Positions 1-4,971 of a stretch of 7,134 nt of DNA are shown here, piece by piece. The notes beneath the pieces were generated by a model. It had not been told where the DNA came from, did no database searches, and was given only the letters and a program-made list of their open reading frames with translations. The stretch is from positions 1 to 7,134 of the forward strand of contig JAHFTP010000089.1 in assembly GCA_023265495.1 (NCBI GenBank), given 5' to 3'. Made by a program: the position numbers and the translations under genes. This stretch comes from Chlamydiota bacterium (GTDB lineage Bacteria; Chlamydiota; Chlamydiia; Chlamydiales; Rhabdochlamydiaceae). Every line of letters starts with the position of its first letter. Positions within the stretch are counted from its first letter, which is position 1.

Positions 1-1
1 T

Positions 2-1282
2 GATGTCTTCGATGAAAGACGCTATTTTGAACCGGGAACTGCCATTGGACTATGGGAATATAAGGGCAAGAAGATTGCCATCACCATCTGTGAAGATATA
101 TGGCAACACTCCGGATATGTGGGCTACACAAAGTATAAGCGAGATGTGGTGGAAGAGTATGCAAAGCTGCAGCCCGATCTCCTTTTGAATCTTTCCGCGT
201 CTCCCTACCATTTTCAAAAGCCTTCCGCGCGGATGGCCGTTTGTTCTTTAGCTGCAAAGACATTGCAATGCCCTGTCGTTCTCTGCTGCCAAGTAGGGGG
301 GAATGACCAGCTCGTGTTTGATGGGTATAGTGCCTTTGTAGGAAGGGATGGGAAAAAGGCAATCGTAGCAAAAGGGTTTGAAGAGCAGGAGCTGGTAGTC
401 GACTGGGAAATGCCCATCCAAAAGGAACCCCTTTTTGTAGATCCGATAGAAGATCTTTATCATGCTTTGGTGCTGGGGGTCAGAGACTATTTTCATAAAA
501 GCGGATTTGCTAAGGGGTGTTTAGGTTTGTCGGGAGGGATCGACTCTTCGCTCGTCGCTTGTATTGCAGTAGATGCATTAGGGAAGGAGAATGTTTTGGG
601 GATTGCCATGCCATCGCGCTATAGTTCAGAAGGGAGCGTTTCAGATGCCTATGCCTTAGCCAAAACTCTCGGGATCGAATGCCGGACGATTCCTATCGAA
701 AAACCTTTTGAGTCCTTTTTGGATTTGCTCGCTCCTTCGTTTCAAGGGAAGGATCCAGATGTCACAGAAGAGAATCTGCAAGCTAGAATTCGTGGGATGA
801 TCCTTATGGCCATTTCGAATAAGTGGGGCTACGTGGTGCTCAGCACGGGAAATAAAAGTGAGATGGCGGTGGGGTATTGTACCTTATATGGGGACATGTG
901 CGGCGGCCTGAGTGTGATATCGGATGTAACGAAAAGGCAAGTATATGCCCTGTCTCGGTGGATCAATAGAGATAAGGAAATAATCCCCACATCTTGCATA
1001 GAGAAACCTCCATCTGCTGAGCTCAGGCTCAATCAAAAAGATAGCGACTCCCTACCCGACTATGAAGTCCTCGATCATGTACTGCAAGCTTATGTGGAAG
1101 AATGTCTATCTCCTCCAGAAATCGAAAAAAAATATCATCTTCCCATAGAGCTTGTCATAGATATCATAAAAAAAATCCATAGAGCTGAATATAAACGAAG
1201 ACAAGCAGCGCCCGGCATCCGCGTAAGCACAAAGGCCTTTAGAGTGGGGAGAAGATATCCTATAGTCCAAGGATGGTATTAG
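2..1282 (+). CDS. nadE: Glutamine-dependent NAD+ synthetase, C-terminal part (5' end cut by window)
   Basis: This enzyme makes NAD+ from deamido-NAD+, ATP and glutamine-derived ammonia in the cytosol. The reading frame is open from the left edge. A GTG at 119 is only an internal Val, because family motifs lie upstream: DERRYFEPG at residues 4-12 of the fragment and the nitrilase-type catalytic Cys in CEDIW at residue 30 (codon 89-91). NLSASPYH and CCQVGGNDQLVFDG follow in the glutaminase domain. The synthetase domain has the PP-loop SGGIDSS from residue 177, then STGNKSEMAVGY, LYGDMCGG and the C-terminal PPSAELRLNQKDSDSLPDYE block. The fragment is 426 residues. Family members are usually about 540-550, so roughly 110-120 residues are outside, including the Glu and Lys of the nitrilase triad. 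No frameshift is visible. The gene converges on epmA, with 6 bases between the stops. The family call is firm; the exact start is unknown. Confidence 0.95.
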   Translation, partial: DVFDERRYFEPGTAIGLWEYKGKKIAITICEDIWQHSGYVGYTKYKRDVVEEYAKLQPDLLLNLSASPYHFQKPSARMAVCSLAAKTLQCPVVLCCQVGGNDQLVFDGYSAFVGRDGKKAIVAKGFEEQELVVDWEMPIQKEPLFVDPIEDLYHALVLGVRDYFHKSGFAKGCLGLSGGIDSSLVACIAVDALGKENVLGIAMPSRYSSEGSVSDAYALAKTLGIECRTIPIEKPFESFLDLLAPSFQGKDPDVTEENLQARIRGMILMAISNKWGYVVLSTGNKSEMAVGYCTLYGDMCGGLSVISDVTKRQVYALSRWINRDKEIIPTSCIEKPPSAELRLNQKDSDSLPDYEVLDHVLQAYVEECLSPPEIEKKYHLPIELVIDIIKKIHRAEYKRRQAAPGIRVSTKAFRVGRRYPIVQGWY

Positions 1283-1288
1283 CCCACC

Positions 1289-2242
1289 TCACAATAGCTG
1301 CCAGTCAAATGGTAGGATTTCATGTAGAGAAATTGCCTTGAGCTTGAGCATAAGAAGCCTGTCAAATCCCACCGCTACTCCGCAGCAGTCGGGAAGGCCT
1401 TGCCCTAGTGCATGCAAAAAATGCTCGTCGATAACCAAAGTGTCTTTTCCACTTTTTCCTCGTTTAGCATTGGACTCTAATAGACGTCTTCTTTGCTCTT
1501 TAGCATCAGTGAGCTCGTGATACCCATTGGCTAGTTCTATCCCCTGAAAATAGATTTCGAATCTCTCTGCTATCGGCTCCCCATCCACTTCTGTGACTTG
1601 AGCCAGGGCAGATTGTGTGGCAGGATAACTTCTCAAGACAAAAAGCTCGTCTTTGCCAAGCTGAGGTTCTATCACAAAGCTCATGAGAAGTTGTAACAGC
1701 GTATCCTTCTCCCAACGGTTTGCGTCGGGGGGAACATCTATGCCATGCTTTTGGGCAAGCGATACCAGCGCATCGCAGCTACTAGTGAGATAGTCGATGC
1801 CCAAATACGCAACAAAGATTTCTCTATAGGAGAGAACTTTCACCTTTTTCTCTCCTAAAAATAGCCGTAAGAAAGAAAGAGTTTCTTCAATAAAATGGTC
1901 ATAAGATACCCCTTTGCGATACCATTCTACCATGGTAAATTCTGGATTGTGTAGAGGCCCAAACTCTCCTTTTCGGAAGACGTGACTGAGTTGATAGATG
2001 TCGGGACAGTCGGGATCGGAAAGAAGCCTTTTCATCGCATACTCCGGAGAGGAATGCAAAAAGGCTTTTTCCCCGCGCTCGTCAAGGACTGTGAAAATCT
2101 CTATGTGTTCATCTATGGGTGCAGACTTGCTTAAAAGAGGGGTGTCTACTTCTATAACACCGAGGTGGGAAAAAAAAGAGCGCGCCGATGCAAGCATCCC
2201 CGCGCGCTCTTGCAGCATGGATATCTTAGACGCGGGAAACAT
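1289..2242 (-). CDS. epmA: EF-P--(R)-beta-lysine ligase EpmA (PoxA/GenX, LysRS-like)
   Basis: EpmA is a class II lysyl-tRNA-synthetase paralogue without an anticodon-binding domain. It attaches (R)-beta-lysine to Lys34 of elongation factor P. The 317 residues match the size of E. coli EpmA (about 325) and contain only the catalytic core. Motif 1 region is FFSHLGVIEVDTPLLS (23-38). SSPEYAMKRLL follows (64-74). Motif 2 runs from FRKGE (89-93) to HNPEFTMVEWYR (98-109). ERFEIYFQGIELANGYHEL is at 226-244, and motif 3 is GVAVGFDRL (288-296). Position 4 of motif 2 is Gly where E. coli EpmA and LysRS have Glu; I recall this as common in non-enterobacterial EpmA. The ATG at 2242 lies inside the last codons of efp and gives a 17-base overlap. 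The only GGGGAG there sits one base before this ATG, too close for a normal ribosome site. An ATG at 2218 (Met9), 7 bases after the efp stop, is the alternative. The longer form aligns better with E. coli. Translational coupling with efp is likely. Confidence 0.93.
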   Translation of the reverse strand: MFPASKISMLQERAGMLASARSFFSHLGVIEVDTPLLSKSAPIDEHIEIFTVLDERGEKAFLHSSPEYAMKRLLSDPDCPDIYQLSHVFRKGEFGPLHNPEFTMVEWYRKGVSYDHFIEETLSFLRLFLGEKKVKVLSYREIFVAYLGIDYLTSSCDALVSLAQKHGIDVPPDANRWEKDTLLQLLMSFVIEPQLGKDELFVLRSYPATQSALAQVTEVDGEPIAERFEIYFQGIELANGYHELTDAKEQRRRLLESNAKRGKSGKDTLVIDEHFLHALGQGLPDCCGVAVGFDRLLMLKLKAISLHEILPFDWQLL

Positions 2243-2792
2243 ACTCCCCAGTTCTTGTATCTACTTTTATTTTTTCTCCCTCTTCTACGAAGATAGGCAC
2301 TTGAATTTTTGCTCCCGTTTCCGTAGTTGCAGGCTTCAGAACTCTTCCGGAAGCTGTATCTCCACGGACGCCCGGCATTGTCTCTACAACCTTCATCTCC
2401 ATGAAAGTAGGGGGCTGGACATCGATGGGCTGGCCTTTATAGAAAACGACATCGTAGAGGGTCTCTTCCATCAGCCAGCGTTCATTGTCTCCCAGTGATT
2501 GCAAAGAAATAGACACCTGGTCAAAAGTCTTGTCATCCATAAAGATAGCTGCGTCTGCCTCTTTATAGAGCATGCGCATCTTGTTTTCTTCTACGTCAGC
2601 GACGTCTACCTTCTCTCCAGATTTAAATGTTTTTTCTACAACTCGGTTTGTCATGAGGTGCTTGACCCTTACCCTATTAAAAGGCTGCCCTTTACCTGGC
2701 TTAACGAATTCATTGGATACCACTGTGTAGGGTTCCCCTTCCACTTCTATCTTGAATCCGGGCTTAAGATCCCCTGTGCTATATTGAGCCAT
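2226..2792 (-). CDS. efp: Elongation factor P
   Basis: EF-P binds the ribosome between the P and E sites and relieves stalling at polyproline stretches. At 188 residues it has the same length as E. coli EF-P. The N-terminal KOW-like domain (about 1-64) contains EFVKPGKGQPFNRV, with the modifiable Lys at position 34, exactly as in E. coli. The central OB domain (about 65-127) includes WLMEETLYDVVFYKGQPIDV. The C-terminal OB domain contains the signature GDTASGRVLKPATTETGA and ends in VDTRTGEYVSRV. The start is supported by an AGGAAG ribosome site 7 bases upstream. The adjoining downstream gene encodes EpmA, which modifies Lys34; together they imply beta-lysylation-type activation. The lysine 2,3-aminomutase EpmB, which supplies (R)-beta-lysine in E. 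coli, is not in the window. As I recall, chlamydiae often carry two efp paralogues, so this may not be the only copy. Confidence 0.97.
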   Translation of the reverse strand: MAQYSTGDLKPGFKIEVEGEPYTVVSNEFVKPGKGQPFNRVRVKHLMTNRVVEKTFKSGEKVDVADVEENKMRMLYKEADAAIFMDDKTFDQVSISLQSLGDNERWLMEETLYDVVFYKGQPIDVQPPTFMEMKVVETMPGVRGDTASGRVLKPATTETGAKIQVPIFVEEGEKIKVDTRTGEYVSRV

Positions 2793-2799
2793 CGTTGTA

Positions 2800-2805
2800 C
2801 TTCCT
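2800..2805 (-). promoter_or_regulatory. Ribosome binding site of efp
   Basis: On the minus strand AGGAAG lies 7 bases before the ATG at 2792. This fixes the efp start and agrees with the full-length EF-P N-terminus. Confidence 0.75.
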
Positions 2806-2809
2806 AAAC

Positions 2810-2860
2810 TTGCATTTTATGAAAAAATGAAATTGTGTCCTATGTACTCTTAAAATGCAA
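2810..2860. repeat. 10-bp perfect inverted repeat in the efp upstream region
   Basis: TTGCATTTTA at 2810-2819 is the exact reverse complement of TAAAATGCAA at 2851-2860, with 31 bases between the arms. One arm overlaps the candidate -35 box and the other lies in the predicted efp leader, next to the ribosome site. If the promoter call is right, the RNA would contain only one arm, so a protein-binding operator is more plausible than an RNA hairpin. If transcription starts further upstream, for example at the Inc-like gene, a hairpin could form. The arms are AT-rich and could be chance. Confidence 0.5.
2832..2860 (-). promoter_or_regulatory. Candidate promoter of efp-epmA
   Basis: On the minus strand TTGCAT (2860-2855) and CACAAT (2837-2832) are separated by 17 bases. 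They match the -35 and -10 consensus at 3/6 and 4/6 positions. Transcription would start near 2825, leaving a leader of about 30 bases before efp. It is a weak match in AT-rich DNA. efp could instead be read through from the Inc-like gene 87 bases upstream, as no terminator separates them. Confidence 0.35.
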
Positions 2861-2879
2861 TCTCTATCTGCCTAGCAGA

Positions 2880-3854
2880 CTACTGAGAAAGGCCTGCCTG
2901 AGAAACGCGGTTTAAGACTGTAGACATTCTTTCAACTATTTTTTTTAGGTTTTTCCCTTCCGTGGTGATATCGGAAGAAAAGAGCTCTCTTAGCTCTGCA
3001 AAGCGTTTTCTTTCTTCCTCGAGGAGGCGCCGTATAGTTTCTAACTTACCCCTTTCTTCTGCGTAAGAGAGCTGTAGCTCTGAAAGCTGCTTTTGAGACC
3101 GTAGGGCAGCCTCTTGGATATGGTGCAGCTCTCTCATTTTTTCTAAGGTCTTATTTTCTGCTTTCAGCTCTTGCAAATAGAGGGAGAGTTTTGCAAATTG
3201 CTCGGCAAAGCCCTCTCGTTGAGAAGAGAATAGAGTGTCGATCTTACCTCTAAGCTCAGAAGAAATGGCCAGCTCTTTTCCCAACTTTTCTATTTCTGTA
3301 TCAAGCAAGGTAAGATTAGAGGAAAACTGTGTGTTGCCCTGCTTTAGGCGGAGAAGTTGGTCTTGTACGTTGTGTGCTAAGGCCTCAAGTTGTGCATTCG
3401 TAGCACTCAGCATTAAAACATGGTTTTGCAGCTCCCCATTAGATCGTTGGAATAGGAGGTTTTCTTGTTGTAGGGATGTGACTTCGCTTTGTAGGAGAGA
3501 AAGACTTCTTCGCAAGGTTTGGTTGTGTCTGCGGTAGGTGGTGTTTTCCCCGTGCAGGTCTTTTACATACTCTTGGAGTCTGCTATGAGCCGCTTCAAGC
3601 CTCTCTAGTAAAGAAGCTTTTTTTACGTATTGGATCCCTTCATAGCAAACAATCCCGAGCATGGCAAAGCCGATAGCAAAGAACACAGTGCCTTGAAAGA
3701 GGGCGACAGCGATGCCTACAACGGCAAAAACGACTCCGCCTTGCAATAGTTCTTCTTTCGTCAGACAACGGATCTTTTTACAAAGAGACGATAGTTCTGG
3801 GGGAAGTGGACACTCTTTAGGATAAGTAGAGAGTAGAAGATGACGTATGTCCAT
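2880..3854 (-). CDS. Putative inclusion-membrane (Inc)-like protein: two-helix hydrophobic hairpin plus long coiled coil
   Basis: I do not recognise an individual family for this 324-residue protein. After a short N-terminus with Cys at 15, 25 and 30 come two hydrophobic segments, about 39-53 and 57-74, parted only by a tight QGT turn. This is the bilobed hydrophobic domain typical of chlamydial Inc proteins, which are type III-secreted into the vacuole membrane. From about 81 to 290 it is rich in Leu, Glu, Gln and Lys, with long runs of heptad-like spacing that suggest an extended coiled coil resembling the IncA layout. A short tail with VERMSTVLNRVS follows. There is no cleavable signal peptide. 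The start has an AAGGA site 8 bases upstream. The gene lies 87 bases upstream of efp on the same strand and could share its transcript. Secretion, location and function are inference. A general membrane-anchored coiled-coil protein is the alternative. Confidence 0.85.
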   Translation of the reverse strand: MDIRHLLLSTYPKECPLPPELSSLCKKIRCLTKEELLQGGVVFAVVGIAVALFQGTVFFAIGFAMLGIVCYEGIQYVKKASLLERLEAAHSRLQEYVKDLHGENTTYRRHNQTLRRSLSLLQSEVTSLQQENLLFQRSNGELQNHVLMLSATNAQLEALAHNVQDQLLRLKQGNTQFSSNLTLLDTEIEKLGKELAISSELRGKIDTLFSSQREGFAEQFAKLSLYLQELKAENKTLEKMRELHHIQEAALRSQKQLSELQLSYAEERGKLETIRRLLEEERKRFAELRELFSSDITTEGKNLKKIVERMSTVLNRVSQAGLSQ

Positions 3855-3862
3855 AGCTGGAT

Positions 3863-3867
3863 TCCTT
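3863..3867 (-). promoter_or_regulatory. Ribosome binding site of the Inc-like gene
   Basis: AAGGA on the minus strand lies 8 bases before the ATG at 3854. It supports this start rather than the in-window upstream extension of other frames. Confidence 0.65.
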
Positions 3868-3881
3868 CGTAAGTGCGCACG

Positions 3882-3919
3882 ATAATAGCAAATAAACGAG
3901 GCCTTAAGTCAAGTGTCAA
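3882..3919 (-). promoter_or_regulatory. Candidate promoter(s) of the Inc-like gene
   Basis: On the minus strand a perfect TTGACA (3919-3914) is followed after 17 bases by TTTATT (3896-3891, 4/6 to the -10 consensus). A second overlapping pair is TTGACT (3912-3907) and TATTAT (3887-3882, 5/6) with a 19-base spacer. Either would give a leader of about 25-35 bases. The two -35-like hexamers come from a short tandem repeat. This is the best primary-sigma-like promoter in the window. Confidence 0.55.
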
Positions 3920-3922
3920 GTG
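3908..3922. repeat. 7-bp tandem repeat GTCAAGT x2
   Basis: On the plus strand GTCAAGT occurs at 3908-3914 and 3915-3921, followed by a further G. Read on the minus strand it supplies two TTGAC(A/T) -35-like hexamers 7 bases apart. It may be a slippage duplication inside the promoter of the Inc-like gene. Confidence 0.6.
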
Positions 3923-3971
3923 AACTATTTTCTTTGCTCTATGAGCTATAAAAAAGTAATAGGCGTCTTTT

Positions 3972-4013
3972 TTAATGGACGACCCTAAATAGGGTTGTTT
4001 TGTCTTAATGGAC
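3972..4013. repeat. 9-bp direct repeats TTAATGGAC flanking a palindrome
   Basis: TTAATGGAC occurs at 3972-3980 and again at 4005-4013, a 33-base period (about three helical turns). Between them lies the palindrome ACCCTA-AA-TAGGGT. The second copy also sits inside a 16-base inverted repeat, TTGTC-TTAATG-GACAA (4000-4015). The cluster lies between the divergent promoters of the Inc-like gene and amn, where a shared regulator could bind. No regulator is known from this window. Confidence 0.5.
3978..3999. repeat. Palindrome ACCCTA-AA-TAGGGT, operator-like or weak hairpin
   Basis: Arms ACCCTA (3982-3987) and TAGGGT (3990-3995) are perfect complements around AA. In RNA the stem can extend outward with G-U, C-G, A-U and G-U pairs. 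On the plus strand it is followed by the T-rich stretch TTTTGTCTT, which makes it look like a weak intrinsic terminator. No plus-strand gene ends before it, however, so an operator-type site in the divergent region fits at least as well. Confidence 0.4.
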
Positions 4014-4064
4014 AATGAAAAGTTATGAACAATTTAAAAAACACCTACAGCGGGAAAGGTTCCC

Positions 4065-4070
4065 TATAAT
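4065..4070 (+). promoter_or_regulatory. Candidate upstream -10 box for amn
   Basis: A perfect TATAAT is followed by GCCGG, a GC-rich discriminator-like stretch. No good -35 box stands 16-19 bases upstream (the sequence there is CACCTA-like). If used, the leader would be about 63 bases. Chlamydial primary-sigma promoters often have poor -35 boxes, so it cannot be dismissed. Confidence 0.4.
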
Positions 4071-4075
4071 GCCGG

Positions 4076-4104
4076 TTGCTTATTGTGTTTTTTTGGATTA
4101 CAAT
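4076..4104 (+). promoter_or_regulatory. Candidate downstream promoter of amn
   Basis: TTGCTT (4076-4081) and TACAAT (4099-4104, 5/6 to consensus) are 17 bases apart. Transcription would begin near 4111 and give a leader of about 29 bases to the ATG at 4140. It overlaps the start region of the upstream TATAAT candidate, so the two would be tandem promoters. Confidence 0.45.
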
Positions 4105-4123
4105 ACGCGAAAAGGACTAGAGA

Positions 4124-4130
4124 AGAGGGA
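4124..4130 (+). promoter_or_regulatory. Ribosome binding site of amn
   Basis: AGAGGGA lies 9 bases before the ATG at 4140. It decides that start over the TTG at 4083, whose 19 extra residues look non-conserved. Confidence 0.6.
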
Positions 4131-4139
4131 CCCATTATT

Positions 4140-4952
4140 ATGGCAGAGCTGCAAGAAGAACAATTTGCAAGAGAAACATTAGAAAGATACTCCGGCTGCG
4201 AAGCAGGGCAATTCCAGAGCAATCTTTTACTTACCAATTTTCCCAGGTATGTCGATTATTTTGCTCAGTCAAGAGGGGTAAAGGTCATTGAAGGCTCTGT
4301 CTTCAAGGTGGCGCACTCTCCTAGCGAAGAAATTAGCATCCTCGATTTTAAAATTGGATCTCCTGCTGCTGCGCTTGTTGTCGACTTGTGCTCTTTTCTG
4401 CCTTTCAAGTCGAGTGTCGTATTAGGGATGTGCGGAGGACTGAGAAGAAGATACCAAATTGGGGACTATCTCGTCCCTGTTGCTAGCATACGTGGAGAGG
4501 GGACGTCAGACTTTTATTTTCCACCGGAAGTGCCGGCTCTTGCTAACTTCTTGATGCAAAAAGCTGTCACTGACGTGATGGAAGAGTCGAAAGCCTCTTA
4601 CCACATAGGCATTACCTATACGACAAATATGCGATTTTGGGAGTTTAATGAGGAGTTTAAAACGAGACTTAAGATGACAAAAGCGCAAGCGATCGAAATG
4701 GAATGCGCCACATTATTTGCTGCGAGCTATAAGAGAAAATTCACCTTAGGAGCCCTGCTCCTTATCTCCGATCTTCCGCTGAACAACGATGGCATCAAAA
4801 CAAAAAAAAGCTCTGAATTTGTCTACGACAGATACATGGCAGACCATGTGGAGAAGGGGATCTCCATCTTAAAACGTTCAAAAAACCTTCAGCAACATCA
4901 TGTCAAGGGAGCCTATCATAGAAACGTAGGCGTAGAAGCTCCCAGGGCATAA
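4140..4952 (+). CDS. amn: AMP nucleosidase, short form
   Basis: AMP nucleosidase hydrolyses AMP to adenine and ribose 5-phosphate in the cytosol and belongs to the nucleoside phosphorylase superfamily. The 270 residues match the short (about 260-residue) form I recall from Bacteroidetes. They lack the N-terminal regulatory domain of the 484-residue E. coli enzyme. Conserved blocks are LLLTNFPRYV (29-38), LDFKIGSPAAALVVDL (68-83), GMCGGLRRRYQIGDYLVP (96-113), IRGEGTSDFYFPPEVPAL (117-134), TYTTNMRFWE (159-168), the ribose-binding Glu in IEMECATLF (185-193) and the catalytic-type Asp in LISDLPL (208-214). The C-terminal stretch after about 247 (KNLQQHHVKGAYHRN...) looks variable. The gene stands alone on its strand, divergent from the Inc-like gene and convergent with mfd. 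A related nucleosidase activity, such as on futalosine-type intermediates, cannot be excluded from sequence alone. The family is sure, the exact substrate less so. Confidence 0.9.
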   Translation: MAELQEEQFARETLERYSGCEAGQFQSNLLLTNFPRYVDYFAQSRGVKVIEGSVFKVAHSPSEEISILDFKIGSPAAALVVDLCSFLPFKSSVVLGMCGGLRRRYQIGDYLVPVASIRGEGTSDFYFPPEVPALANFLMQKAVTDVMEESKASYHIGITYTTNMRFWEFNEEFKTRLKMTKAQAIEMECATLFAASYKRKFTLGALLLISDLPLNNDGIKTKKSSEFVYDRYMADHVEKGISILKRSKNLQQHHVKGAYHRNVGVEAPRA

Positions 4953-4971
4953 ATAGGCAACGAGAAAGCTC

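Noticed and set aside
119..121. GTG at 119 as the start of the NAD synthetase gene
   Set aside because: The frame is open to the left edge, and the upstream codons encode DERRYF and the catalytic CEDIW motif, so the gene begins before the window.
1257..1274. ATCCT...AGGAT inverted repeat near the nadE end as a terminator
   Set aside because: A five-base stem with an eight-base loop, inside the coding sequence and without a following T-run, is too weak.
1998..2498. 166-codon plus-strand ORF across the epmA-efp junction
   Set aside because: It is a shadow of two strongly conserved minus-strand genes; the translation is Ser/Cys-rich and resembles no protein family.
2867..2879. TCTGC-CTA-GCAGA hairpin just after the Inc-like gene as a terminator
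   Set aside because: The stem is only five base pairs with a three-base loop, and no T-run follows on the minus strand.
3761..4015. 84-codon minus-strand ORF over the start of the Inc-like gene
   Set aside because: It overlaps the promoter and the well-supported coding frame of the Inc-like gene and shows no ribosome site or domain.
4083..4139. TTG-started 19-residue N-terminal extension of Amn
   Set aside because: The extension overlaps the candidate promoter and contains the ribosome site. The ATG at 4140 has AGAGGGA 9 bases upstream and gives the usual family length.
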